This document shows positions 7,572-15,479 of a DNA stretch of 44,198 bases, in pieces; positions within the stretch are counted from its first letter, which is position 1, and the number at the start of each line of letters is the position of its first letter. The notes under the pieces are model-generated. The model saw nothing but the letters and a program-made list of their open reading frames with translations, was not told the DNA's origin and ran no database searches. The DNA comes from Noviherbaspirillum malthae (GTDB lineage: Bacteria > Pseudomonadota > Gammaproteobacteria > Burkholderiales > Burkholderiaceae_D). The stretch covers positions 1-44,198 of the forward strand of contig NZ_JACYXF010000055.1 in assembly GCF_015352985.1 (NCBI RefSeq). Direction: 5' to 3'. The translations under genes and the position numbers were made by a program.

Positions 7572-7991
7572 ATGGACAGAATGACATTCGACGCCGTGCG
7601 GGTGGGAGATGAAATCACCCCGTACACCACCGCGCCGATCAGCCGGCAAGCGCTCGCGCTGTATTGCGGCGCGTCCGGGGACCACAACCCTATCCACGTG
7701 GACATCGATTTCGCCCGCAAGGCCGGCATGCCGGATGTGTTTGCGCACGGCATGCTGTCCATGGCTTATCTCGGCCGCCTGCTGACCAACTATGCGCCCC
7801 AGGAGCGCCTGCGCAGCTACGGCGTGCGCTTTGCCGCCATCACGCATGTGGACGATGCGGTGACCTGCAGCGGCAAGGTAGTGGAAAAGTTCGAGCAGGA
7901 TGGCGAGAAGCGGATACGGATAGAGCTGACGACCGTCAACCAGAACGGTGAAATCAAGCTCAAGGGCGATGCCGTCGTCGCCCTCGCATAA
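7572..7991 (+). CDS. MaoC-type (R)-specific enoyl-CoA hydratase, catalytic half
   Basis: The 139-residue product carries the hydratase-2 motif CGASGDHNPIHVDIDFARKA with the expected catalytic Asp37 and His42, then FAHGMLSMAYLGRLL. MaoC hydratases add water to trans-2-enoyl-CoA to give (R)-3-hydroxyacyl-CoA. It lies between its N-type partner (7109) and an SDR dehydrogenase (8024), so hydration followed by oxidation is the likely order. A single-domain protein of this size acts as a dimer, here probably a heterodimer with the preceding product. The start at 7572 follows AAAGGGACGAC. Confidence 0.88.
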   Translation: MDRMTFDAVRVGDEITPYTTAPISRQALALYCGASGDHNPIHVDIDFARKAGMPDVFAHGMLSMAYLGRLLTNYAPQERLRSYGVRFAAITHVDDAVTCSGKVVEKFEQDGEKRIRIELTTVNQNGEIKLKGDAVVALA

Positions 7992-8023
7992 CCAATACAG
8001 CTCATACAGGATCAGGAGACATC

Positions 8024-8848
8024 ATGAAGAAACTCGAAGGCAAGGTGGCAATCGTATCCGGCTCCGGCCGCGGCATCGGCCGTGAAATCGCACTCAAGCT
8101 CGCCAGCGAAGGCGCGAGCGTGGTGGTCAACGATCTCGACGCCGCACCGGCGGAAGAAACCGTGGAAGTCATCCGCGCAGCCGGCGGCAAGGCGATCGCC
8201 TGCGTGGGCAGCGTGACCGATGCCGATTTCGGCAGCCGCTTCGTTGCCACGGCTGTCGATGGTTTCGGCGGACTCGACATCATCGTCAACAACGCCGGCT
8301 ACACCTGGGACAACGTTATCCAGAAGATGACCGACGAGCAGTGGGATGCGATCATGCAGGTGCATCTGACCGCGCCTTTCCGGATCCTGCGCGCCGCGTC
8401 GGACTTCATTCGCAGCGCGGCGAAGCAGGAAGCCGAAGCCGGCCAGGAAGTCTTCCGCAAGGTGGTCAACATCTCCTCGACCTCCGGCGTCATGGGCAAT
8501 GCAGGGCAGGCCAACTACGCGGCAGCCAAGGCGGGCATCAACGGCCTGACCAAGGCGCTGGCCAAGGAGTGGGGCCGTTACAAGGTGAACGTCAACAGCG
8601 TCGCATTCGGCCTGATCAAGACCCGTCTGACCGAAGCCGCGGCGGACGCGGATGCCAGCATCGACATCGAAGGCCGCAAGATCAAGGTCGGCGTCAATCC
8701 GCAGGTGCTGAAGAATGCGGAAGCGCTGATTCCGGTAGGCCGCGCGGGCACCCCGGAGGAGGCCGCCGGCGCGGTGTTCATGTTCTGCATTCCCGAGTCC
8801 AACTATGTCAGCGGCCAGGTGCTGGTCTGCGGCGGCGGACGCCCGTAA
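8024..8848 (+). CDS. Short-chain dehydrogenase/reductase, probable 3-hydroxyacyl-CoA dehydrogenase
   Basis: An SDR of 274 residues with the Rossmann motif GSGRGIG near residues 13-19, NNAG at 89-92, serine in NISSTSG at about 149-155 and Tyr165/Lys169 in NYAAAKAGINGLTK, so it should be an active NAD(P)-dependent enzyme. It is annotated in many genomes as a FabG-like 3-oxoacyl reductase; behind a MaoC hydratase and near a thiolase, oxidation of a 3-hydroxyacyl-CoA is the more sensible job. The Asp at the end of beta-2 (VVNDLD) favours NAD over NADP. AGGAGA precedes the ATG. A GC-rich hairpin (8870-8890) follows the stop. Confidence 0.88.
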   Translation: MKKLEGKVAIVSGSGRGIGREIALKLASEGASVVVNDLDAAPAEETVEVIRAAGGKAIACVGSVTDADFGSRFVATAVDGFGGLDIIVNNAGYTWDNVIQKMTDEQWDAIMQVHLTAPFRILRAASDFIRSAAKQEAEAGQEVFRKVVNISSTSGVMGNAGQANYAAAKAGINGLTKALAKEWGRYKVNVNSVAFGLIKTRLTEAAADADASIDIEGRKIKVGVNPQVLKNAEALIPVGRAGTPEEAAGAVFMFCIPESNYVSGQVLVCGGGRP

Positions 8849-8869
8849 GTCACGCGTTCCGATGGCATC

Positions 8870-8890
8870 CGCCCCGGCATAGCCGGGGCG
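8870..8890 (+). other. Intercistronic hairpin
   Basis: CGCCCCGGC (8870-8878) pairs with GCCGGGGCG (8882-8890) around a 3-nt loop in the 72-bp gap between the SDR and the acyl-CoA dehydrogenase. There is no T run, so it is more likely an mRNA processing or stability element than a terminator. Confidence 0.5.
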
Positions 8891-8920
8891 AAACCGAAAC
8901 CAGTCAACCCGGCCACTTGC

Positions 8921-10078
8921 ATGAGCATCTCTACTTTCCCATGGATGACCCCGGACCTGGAACTCTTCCGGGACAATATCCGCAGGTTCTTCGAAAATGA
9001 AGTCGTTCCCCACGAAGACAAATGGCGGGCCCAGCATCATCCCGACCGCGAGGTGTGGCGCAAGGCCGGCGAGATCGGCATGCTGTGTGCCAGCATCCCC
9101 GAGGAATACGGCGGCGGCGGCGGTGATTTTCTCCACGAGGCGGTGATCTGCATCGAGCAGAACCGCGCATTGTCGAACAGCTTCAGCCTGAACGTGCACA
9201 GCGGCATCCTGGCGCATTACATCCTGCGCTACGGCACCGAGGAACAGAAGCACCGCTGGCTGCCGAAGATGGCGAGCGGCGAGATGGTCGGTGCCATTGC
9301 CATGACCGAGCCTTCGGCTGGTTCCGATCTGCAGAGCATCAAGACCACTGCCATCCGTGATGGCAATGAGTATGTAATCAACGGCGGCAAGACCTTCATC
9401 ACCAACGGCTACCATGCGGACCTCATTTGCGTGGCAGTCAAGACCGATCCGCAGGCAAAGGGGCGCGGCGTCTCGCTGCTGATGCTGGAAACACGCGATC
9501 TCAAGGGCTTTAGGCGCGGCCGATTCCTGGAAAAGATCGGCCAGCGCGGGCAGGATACGGTCGAGCTGTTCTTCGATGACGTGCGCGTGCCGGCGGAAAA
9601 TCTGCTCGGGCAGGAAGAGGGACGAGGCTTTGCACAGCTGATGGAGCAACTGCCTCAGGAACGCCTGCTGATCGCCATCGGCGCGGTGGCCGTCATGCAG
9701 CGGGCGGTGCAGGAGACCGCGGATTATGTGCGCCAGCGCGAAGCCTTCGGCAAGCCGCTGATTGCACTGCAGAACACCCGCTTCAAGCTGGCCGAATGCA
9801 AAACCACGGCCACCATCGCTCAGACCTTCGTCGACCAATGCGTCGTGCAGCTGATGGCGGGAAAGCTGGACGTGCAGACGGCGGCGATGGCGAAATGGTG
9901 GACCACGCAGATGAACTGCCAGGTGATCGATGAATGCCTGCAGCTTCATGGCGGCTACGGCTACATGCTCGAATATCCGATTGCGCGCATGTATGCGGAT
10001 TGCCGCGTCGGAAAGATTTACGGCGGTTCCAATGAGATCATGAAGGAAGTGATTGCACGGGCCATCGAGCGTGAATGA
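8921..10078 (+). CDS. Acyl-CoA dehydrogenase, long-chain/LCAD-like active site
   Basis: An FAD enzyme of 385 residues that introduces a 2,3-double bond in an acyl-CoA and reduces EtfAB. FAD-site motifs AIAMTEPSAGSDL and VINGGKTFITNG are present. The residue at the medium-chain-type catalytic position is not Glu (KIYGGSNEIMKE), but MEQLPQERLLIA carries Glu247 at the alternative position used by long-chain acyl-CoA and isovaleryl-CoA dehydrogenases. ELFFDDVRVPAENLLG and QLHGGYGYMLEYPIARMYAD complete the family signature. The 72-bp upstream gap and weak ribosome site suggest coupling is not tight. It is very similar in layout to the dehydrogenase at 21922. Confidence 0.93.
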   Translation: MSISTFPWMTPDLELFRDNIRRFFENEVVPHEDKWRAQHHPDREVWRKAGEIGMLCASIPEEYGGGGGDFLHEAVICIEQNRALSNSFSLNVHSGILAHYILRYGTEEQKHRWLPKMASGEMVGAIAMTEPSAGSDLQSIKTTAIRDGNEYVINGGKTFITNGYHADLICVAVKTDPQAKGRGVSLLMLETRDLKGFRRGRFLEKIGQRGQDTVELFFDDVRVPAENLLGQEEGRGFAQLMEQLPQERLLIAIGAVAVMQRAVQETADYVRQREAFGKPLIALQNTRFKLAECKTTATIAQTFVDQCVVQLMAGKLDVQTAAMAKWWTTQMNCQVIDECLQLHGGYGYMLEYPIARMYADCRVGKIYGGSNEIMKEVIARAIERE

Positions 10079-10203
10079 CAAACGCGGCTGCAGCTCCGGC
10101 TGCAGGCAGTAACAGACAAGTAGCAGATTCACTGGCAGGCTTGCCGTAGCCCTTTGGGATGGCAGGCCGATGACGAGAATGCACGGTAACTGGAGACTCT
10201 ATC

Positions 10204-11877
10204 GTGTCTATGCTGCATCATCGATTTTGGCCGAAGGGCTTCCCCAGGACGCTGGAGGTGCCCGAGACCAGCCTCTACTACAACCTGGAAGCGGCGGCGC
10301 GCAGGTATCCCGAAAAGCCGGCGATCGTCTTCTACGACACCATCGTCACCTATGCCGAACTGAAGGAAAAGGCCGACGCGCTGGCGGGTTACCTTCAGCA
10401 GCGCATGGGCATAGGCAAGGGCGACCGGGTTCTGCTGATGAGCCAGAACTGTCCGCAATTCGTGATTGCCTACTATGCCATCCTGCGCGCGGATGCGGTG
10501 GTCGTTCCGGTCAATGCGATGAGCACCGCCCGCGAACTGGAACACTACGTCTCCGACTCCGGCGCAAAGGCCGCCATCGTGGCCCAGGAGCTCTACAAGT
10601 CGGTCGCGCCCTGCATGCGCGACGATGGACTCGGCGGACTCGGGCATGTGCTGGTGCTCCGCTACGGCGACTTCCTGCGCGAGAAGACCGGCATGTCGGT
10701 GCCCGAACCCTTGCTGCAGCCGGATCTCGGCATTGAAGGCAAGGGCGTGGTGCGGTGGAACGATGCGCTTGCCGCAGCCTGCGTGCCGGGCGAACATCTT
10801 GCCGGCAAGGACGATTTCTGCCTGCTGCCCTATACCTCCGGCACCACCGGCCTGCCCAAGGGCTGTGTGCATACCCATGGCAGCGTGATGGCGGTGATGG
10901 CCTTCACCCAGGTATGGCGCCAGCTGTCTCCGGCGTCGGTATTCGTCAGCGTCGCGCCTGCCTTCCATCTGCTGGGCATGCAGAACGGTATGAACATTCC
11001 GATACTTCTCGGCTCGACCGCGCTGCTGCTCACGCGCTGGGACCGTGACAATGCGGCCTCGCTGATCAGCCGCTACCGCGGCACCGTCTGGGCGGCGCCG
11101 CCGGCGATGCTGCTCGATTTCTTCGCCAATCCCGACATCGACCGCTACGACCTGTCGAGCCTGAGCCTGATCACCGGCGGCGGCGCGGCGATGCCGGAAG
11201 CGGTCGCCACGCTGCTGCGGGAAAAATTCGGCCTCGAATACATCGAAGGCTACGGCATGACCGAGACCGCCTCGGGCACGCATACCAATCCGCTGTACCG
11301 CCCGAAGCGGCAATGCCTGGGCATGCCGCTCTTCGGCGTCGACTCGCGCATTGTCGATCCGGCGACGCTCAAGGAAATGGCGCCGGGCGAAGTGGGGGAA
11401 ATCATCACCCACGGCCCGCAGCTGATGAAAGGCTACTGGAACAACGAACGCGCCACCGCGCAGGTATTCGTGGAACTCGACGGCAAGAACTTTATCCGTA
11501 CCGGCGATCTTGGATACGTGGACGAGGAAGGCTATTTCTTCATGTGCGACCGATTGAAACGCATGATCAACGTGTCCGGCTACAAGGTATGGCCGGCCGA
11601 GGTCGAGAACATGATGTATTCCCATCCCTGCGTGCACGAGGCCTGCATCATCAGCACGCCGGACGAGCGGCGCGGCGAAGCGGTCAAGGCGGTGCTGGTG
11701 ATCAAGCCGGAAAGCCGCGGCAGCATCGGGGAAGACGACATCATTTCCTGGTGCCGCGAGCAGATGGCGGCCTACAAGGTGCCGCGCTCGATCGAATTCG
11801 TCGACAGCCTGCCCAAGTCCAGCACTGGAAAGATCCTCTGGCGGGAGCTGCAGGAACGGGAAAGCGGCGTGCATTAA
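10204..11877 (+). CDS. AMP-forming long-chain-type acyl-CoA ligase
   Basis: An ANL enzyme of 557 residues that activates a carboxylic acid to acyl-CoA. The P-loop PYTSGTTGLPKG lies near residues 209-220, EGYGMTETASGTH is the A5 motif, IRTGDLGYVDEEGYFFMCDR the hinge, and Lys in LPKSSTGKILWRELQ the catalytic lysine. The start is GTG 10204, chosen because TGGAGA lies 7 bp upstream; an ATG two codons later is the alternative. It sits between an acyl-CoA dehydrogenase and a Bug solute-binding protein on the same strand. The length and MFHxL-like FHLLGMQNGMN segment are as in medium/long-chain ligases, but the substrate is not determined. Confidence 0.9.
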   Translation: MSMLHHRFWPKGFPRTLEVPETSLYYNLEAAARRYPEKPAIVFYDTIVTYAELKEKADALAGYLQQRMGIGKGDRVLLMSQNCPQFVIAYYAILRADAVVVPVNAMSTARELEHYVSDSGAKAAIVAQELYKSVAPCMRDDGLGGLGHVLVLRYGDFLREKTGMSVPEPLLQPDLGIEGKGVVRWNDALAAACVPGEHLAGKDDFCLLPYTSGTTGLPKGCVHTHGSVMAVMAFTQVWRQLSPASVFVSVAPAFHLLGMQNGMNIPILLGSTALLLTRWDRDNAASLISRYRGTVWAAPPAMLLDFFANPDIDRYDLSSLSLITGGGAAMPEAVATLLREKFGLEYIEGYGMTETASGTHTNPLYRPKRQCLGMPLFGVDSRIVDPATLKEMAPGEVGEIITHGPQLMKGYWNNERATAQVFVELDGKNFIRTGDLGYVDEEGYFFMCDRLKRMINVSGYKVWPAEVENMMYSHPCVHEACIISTPDERRGEAVKAVLVIKPESRGSIGEDDIISWCREQMAAYKVPRSIEFVDSLPKSSTGKILWRELQERESGVH

Positions 11878-12007
11878 TTCCAGCCAAAGCGGTGCTTCCG
11901 CAAATGCAAATTGTCGAGCGTGCAGGGATGGGCGATATTGCAGTGGCATACATGAATCGACGGCGCCACAACGGCGGCCCAAAACAAACAACGACATGGA
12001 GACGGCA

Positions 12008-12997
12008 ATGACATTGATGAACGGCAAATTCGCCCGTGCAAGCGTGCTGATCGGCACGCTCATGCTTTCGCTGGGGGCGGTTCATGCCCAGGGCGTGAAG
12101 AGCTATCCGGAAAAGACGATCAAGGTGGTCGTGCCTTATCCTGCAGGCGGCGCGACCGATACCCTCGGAAGGATGACCGCGAACCATCTGGAAAGCGCGC
12201 TGAAGCAGACGGTGATCGTCGACAACCGACCCGGCGCCAGCGGCAACATCGGCAGCGACATGGTCGCCAAGTCGGCGCCTGACGGACATACCGTACTGAT
12301 CGGCATCACCGCGATGATCCAGGCGCCTTTCCTGTACGCGAAGATGCCGTTCGATCCCTTCAAGGCTTTCCAGCCGGTCGCCCTGCTGGCCCGCTCGGCC
12401 GACCTGTTCGTGGTGCCGGCGTCCAATCCCGCCAGCAACCTCAAGGAATTCCTCGCGCTGGTGAAGGCCAATCCCGGCAAGTACAACTACGGCTCCTACG
12501 GCAACGCGACCTCGTCGCATATCCACGGCGAGATGCTCAAGGCGCAGACCGGCACCGACCTGATGCATGTGCCCTACAAGGGCGCGGCGCCGCTGGTGGC
12601 CGACCTGCTCGGCGGCCAGGTGACTTCCGCCTTCGTCGACGTCGCCTCGATACGCAGCCATCTCGGTTCTGGCAAGGTGAAGGTGCTGGCCGTGACCGGC
12701 GCCCAGCGCTTCAAGATCCTTCCGGACGTGCCCACCATGACCGAACTCGGATACAAGTCCTTCGAGCCCTACGGCTGGTTCGGCGTCTTCGTACCTGCGG
12801 CCACGCCCAAGGAGATTGTCAACCGGCTGTCGGAAGACATTTCGAAGATGGTGCGCAGCCCCGAAGGCACCGCCAGGATCGAGGCGCTCGGCCTGCAGGC
12901 CGGCGGAGAGAAGGCCGACGAGTTCAGCCAGATCATGAAGAGCGATTCGGCCATCTGGGGCAATGTCATCAAGGAATCGAAAATCGCCATCGAGTAA
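12008..12997 (+). CDS. Bug/TctC-family periplasmic solute-binding protein
   Basis: A secreted 329-residue protein: a hydrophobic signal peptide ends at about VHA-QG, then YPEKTIKVVVPYPAGGATDT, the beta1-alpha1 loop that binds a carboxylate through water in Bug proteins. DNRPGASGNIGSDMVAKSAP and HVPYKGAAPLVADLLGGQV are further family motifs. TctC homologues feed TctAB transporters or act as orphan sensors; no TctA or TctB gene is in the window. I prefer ATG 12008, right after GGAGACGGCA, over ATG 11996. Its place inside the catabolic block suggests it binds the acid that the operon degrades. Confidence 0.92.
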   Translation: MTLMNGKFARASVLIGTLMLSLGAVHAQGVKSYPEKTIKVVVPYPAGGATDTLGRMTANHLESALKQTVIVDNRPGASGNIGSDMVAKSAPDGHTVLIGITAMIQAPFLYAKMPFDPFKAFQPVALLARSADLFVVPASNPASNLKEFLALVKANPGKYNYGSYGNATSSHIHGEMLKAQTGTDLMHVPYKGAAPLVADLLGGQVTSAFVDVASIRSHLGSGKVKVLAVTGAQRFKILPDVPTMTELGYKSFEPYGWFGVFVPAATPKEIVNRLSEDISKMVRSPEGTARIEALGLQAGGEKADEFSQIMKSDSAIWGNVIKESKIAIE

Positions 12998-13021
12998 TTC
13001 CATATACAGGAGCAAGTCCCC

Positions 13022-13864
13022 ATGCAGGAGATTCTGGAGTTCAAGGACCGCGCCGTATTCATTGCGGGAGGCAGCAGCGGCATCAATCTCGGTATCGCCG
13101 ATGCGTTTGCGCAGCGCGGCGCCAAAGTTGCCATCATGAGCCGTTCACAGGACCGGGTCGACACCGCCGCCGCACATCTCTCGCGGCATGGCGGGATCGC
13201 GTGCGGATTCGCCGGCGACGTGCGCGATCCTGCCGCCGTCGTTGCCGCACTGGAAGCAGCCCATGCGCGTCTCGGCGACTTCGACGTGCTGGTGTCGGGC
13301 GCCGCCGGCAACTTCGTCTCGCCGGCACTCGACATGTCGCCGAACGCGTTCAAGACCGTGGTCGACATCGACCTGCTGGGCACCTTCAACGTGCTGCGCC
13401 AGGCGCACCAGTACCTGCGCAAGCCCGGCGCGTCGGTCATCAACATTTCCGCGCCGCAGTCCTTCAACCCCACCATTTTCCAGGCGCATGCCTGCGCGGC
13501 CAAGGCGGGCGTCGACATGCTGACGAGGGTGCTGGCGATCGAATGGGGCGGCGACGGCATCCGCGTCAATTCCATCGTCCCCGGTCCCATCGGCGACACC
13601 GAGGGCATACGGCGTCTCGCCCCGACCGAGGAAACCCGCAGGGCGATGGAAGAAACGATTCCGCTGGGCAGGATGGGCACCCGCAAGGAAGTGGCCGACA
13701 TGGCGCTGGTCCTGTCGTCCGGTCTGGCCAGCTTCGTGACCGGAGCGGTCATTCCGGTCGACGGCGGCAGCTCCCTGCTGGGCGGCAGGGATTATCGGGA
13801 AACCTACAAGGCAAGCGTAGCGGCACGGACGGCTGCGCGCACAGGAGCAGAGCATGGCGCATGA
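13022..13864 (+). CDS. SDR similar to peroxisomal-type 2,4-dienoyl-CoA reductase
   Basis: This 280-residue SDR has the nucleotide motif GGSSGINLGIA at 16-26 and the sequence AAGNFVSPALDMSPNAFKTV then DIDLLGTFNV, closely like the AGNF..P...S.NAFKTV.DID..GTFNV stretch of 2,4-dienoyl-CoA reductases. As in that family the usual SDR Tyr is missing: HACAAKAGVDMLTR keeps Lys161 but has Ala at the Tyr position. The enzyme would use NADPH to reduce a 2,4-dienoyl-CoA to a 3-enoyl-CoA, needed when the substrate has an existing double bond, as in isoprenoid or unsaturated chains. CAGGAGCAAG precedes the ATG. The stop overlaps the next gene by 11 bp. Confidence 0.82.
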   Translation: MQEILEFKDRAVFIAGGSSGINLGIADAFAQRGAKVAIMSRSQDRVDTAAAHLSRHGGIACGFAGDVRDPAAVVAALEAAHARLGDFDVLVSGAAGNFVSPALDMSPNAFKTVVDIDLLGTFNVLRQAHQYLRKPGASVINISAPQSFNPTIFQAHACAAKAGVDMLTRVLAIEWGGDGIRVNSIVPGPIGDTEGIRRLAPTEETRRAMEETIPLGRMGTRKEVADMALVLSSGLASFVTGAVIPVDGGSSLLGGRDYRETYKASVAARTAARTGAEHGA

Positions 13865-14264
13865 TGACGGCAGGCCAGGGATGAATGAGAGCGGCGTGGA
13901 AGCCGCATACCAGAAGCGGCTCGATGACGGAGCCTTCATGATTCAGCATTGCAGCGACTGCCGGCGGCATGTGTTCTACCCGCGCGAACTCTGCCCGCAC
14001 TGCGGCGGTGTGGCACTCAAGTGGGTCGCGCCGGCCGGCACCGGCACCGTGCATGCGGTGACCACGGTGCGCCGCAAGCCCGATGCGGGCGGTGATTACA
14101 ACGTGTCGCTGATCGATCTGGACGAGGGTGTGCGGATGATGAGCCGCGTCGAGGGCGGAGGGCCGGTGAGGATAGGCGATCGGGTACGCGCGCGCGTGCA
14201 GGTCAGTCAGGGAAAGGGAATCGTGCTGTTTGACCCGTTGAACAATGATGGAGGACGGCCATGA
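13854..14264 (+). CDS. DUF35 protein (zinc ribbon plus OB fold), partner of the thiolase-fold protein that follows
   Basis: A 136-residue DUF35 protein. A rubredoxin-like zinc ribbon is formed by Cys33, Cys36, Cys47 and Cys50 (HCSDCRRHVF...LCPHCGG), followed by an OB-fold domain (WVAPAGTGTVHAVTTVRR, YNVSLIDLDEGVRMMSRV, VRIGDRVRARV). DUF35 proteins bind SCP-x or HMG-CoA-synthase-like partners and present CoA; in steroid side-chain cleavage the DUF35 part of ChsH2 forms a complex with the aldolase Ltp2. Here it overlaps the upstream SDR by 11 bp and the downstream thiolase-fold gene by 4 bp (ATGA), strong evidence of coupled production with that partner. A later in-frame ATG at 13881 is a possible start. 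Confidence 0.9.
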   Translation: MAHDDGRPGMNESGVEAAYQKRLDDGAFMIQHCSDCRRHVFYPRELCPHCGGVALKWVAPAGTGTVHAVTTVRRKPDAGGDYNVSLIDLDEGVRMMSRVEGGGPVRIGDRVRARVQVSQGKGIVLFDPLNNDGGRP

Positions 14265-15439
14265 GCGCCTCATTGCGTGAACTGCGCGGCGCTGCCGCGA
14301 TTGCCGGCGTCGCCACCTTCGGCTGCGGCGAGGCGCCGGGCTTTACCGACATGGAATTGCTGGCCCGCGCCGCAGCGGCAGCGGTGGCCGATGCCGGCCT
14401 GAAGATGAGCGACATCGACGGCATCTGTACGGCCAGCGCGAGCGCCACCATGTGGGCGATGCCGGTCATCGAATATCTCGGCATCCGGCCGAATTACATC
14501 GACAGCACCATGCTCGGCGGATCCAGCTTTGTAGCCCATCTTCTTCCCGCGATCCATGCCTTGCAATCCGGGCAATGCAATGCGGTGCTGGTGTGCTACG
14601 GCAGCGCCCAGCGCAGCGCCACTTTCGGTCGCAAGGAAGTGGTGGCCAGCCGCCGCTTCCTCGATCCCCAGCCCTACGAAATGGCTTATGAGCCGATGCT
14701 GCCGCTGTCGGCCTATGCGCTGGTGGCATCGCGCTACATGCACGAATTCGGCGCCACCCGGCGCCACCTCGCCGAAGTGGCGGTGGCGGCGCGCGGCTGG
14801 GCACGCCTCAACCCGGAAGCCTTCATGCGGGATCCGCTGACGATAGAACAGGTGCTCGAATCGCGCATGGTGTCAGACCCGCTGTCGGTGCGCGACTGCT
14901 GCATGGTGAGCGACGGCGCCGGTGCCTATGTGCTGGTGCGCGCCGACCGCGCGCGGGACCTGCAGAAGAAGCCTGTGTATGTGCTTGGCAACGGCACGGC
15001 GGTATGGAACCGCCAGGTGTCATCGATGCATGACCTGACCGTGACCGCGGCGACGCAATCCGGCAAGGCGGCCTACGAGATGGCGGGGCTGACAGCGAAG
15101 GATGTCGACGTGGTGGAGCTCTACGATGCCTTTACCATCAACACGCTGCTGTTCCTCGAAGACCTTGGCTTTTGCAAGAAGGGCGAGGCGGCGGCCTTTG
15201 TGGAAAACGGCGGGATCGCGCCCGGCGGTCGGCTGCCGGTCAACACCAACGGCGGCGGCCTGTCCTGCGTTCACCCGGGAATGTACGGCGTGTTCACCAT
15301 CATCGAATCGGTGCGGCAGCTGCGCGGGGAGTGCGGGGAGCGCCAGGTCCGTGACGCGAAGATCGCGCTGGCGCACGGCAACGGCGGTACGCTGTCGAGC
15401 CAGGCTACGGCTATCCTCGGCACGCAGGAAACGCTTTAA
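14261..15439 (+). CDS. SCP-x/Ltp2-like thiolase-fold protein lacking the catalytic cysteine (possible aldolase)
   Basis: A 392-residue member of the lipid-transfer/SCP-x family, but with an altered active site. The nucleophilic Cys position reads DSTMLGGSSFVAH (Met84 where the paralogue at 5903 has Cys82). The HDCF histidine is Tyr288 in VELYDAFTINT, and the GHPLGATG loop reads CVHPGMYGVF with Tyr342. The C-terminal cysteine is also gone (AHGNGGTLSS). Cys-to-non-Cys with tyrosines in these loops is what is known for Ltp2, the steroid side-chain retro-aldolase that works as a complex with a DUF35 protein; the gene directly upstream encodes such a protein and overlaps by ATGA. I infer a C-C lyase rather than a thiolase. 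A non-catalytic or acyl-transfer role is the alternative. Confidence 0.82.
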   Translation: MSASLRELRGAAAIAGVATFGCGEAPGFTDMELLARAAAAAVADAGLKMSDIDGICTASASATMWAMPVIEYLGIRPNYIDSTMLGGSSFVAHLLPAIHALQSGQCNAVLVCYGSAQRSATFGRKEVVASRRFLDPQPYEMAYEPMLPLSAYALVASRYMHEFGATRRHLAEVAVAARGWARLNPEAFMRDPLTIEQVLESRMVSDPLSVRDCCMVSDGAGAYVLVRADRARDLQKKPVYVLGNGTAVWNRQVSSMHDLTVTAATQSGKAAYEMAGLTAKDVDVVELYDAFTINTLLFLEDLGFCKKGEAAAFVENGGIAPGGRLPVNTNGGGLSCVHPGMYGVFTIIESVRQLRGECGERQVRDAKIALAHGNGGTLSSQATAILGTQETL

Positions 15440-15479
15440 GAAATTTTCGGAATGAACGAGAGACAGGGAAGGTGAAATC

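Noticed and set aside
10088..10105. CTGCAGC/GCTGCAG hairpin after the acyl-CoA dehydrogenase as a terminator
   Set aside because: A 7-bp stem without a T run, with further same-strand genes of the block downstream; at most a minor mRNA structure.
8012..10132. A minus-strand open frame of about 700 codons opposite the SDR and acyl-CoA dehydrogenase genes
   Set aside because: Its translation is His/Arg/Ala-rich low-complexity sequence with no domain, typical of antisense frames in GC-rich coding DNA; the plus strand holds two complete enzymes with all motifs.
10129..12063. A minus-strand frame of about 640 codons opposite the ligase at 10204
   Set aside because: Antisense shadow; the plus-strand ligase has every ANL motif in order.
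13022..13864. Inactive SDR pseudogene, because the catalytic Tyr is missing
   Set aside because: The substitution is characteristic of the 2,4-dienoyl-CoA reductase subfamily and the rest of the protein is intact.
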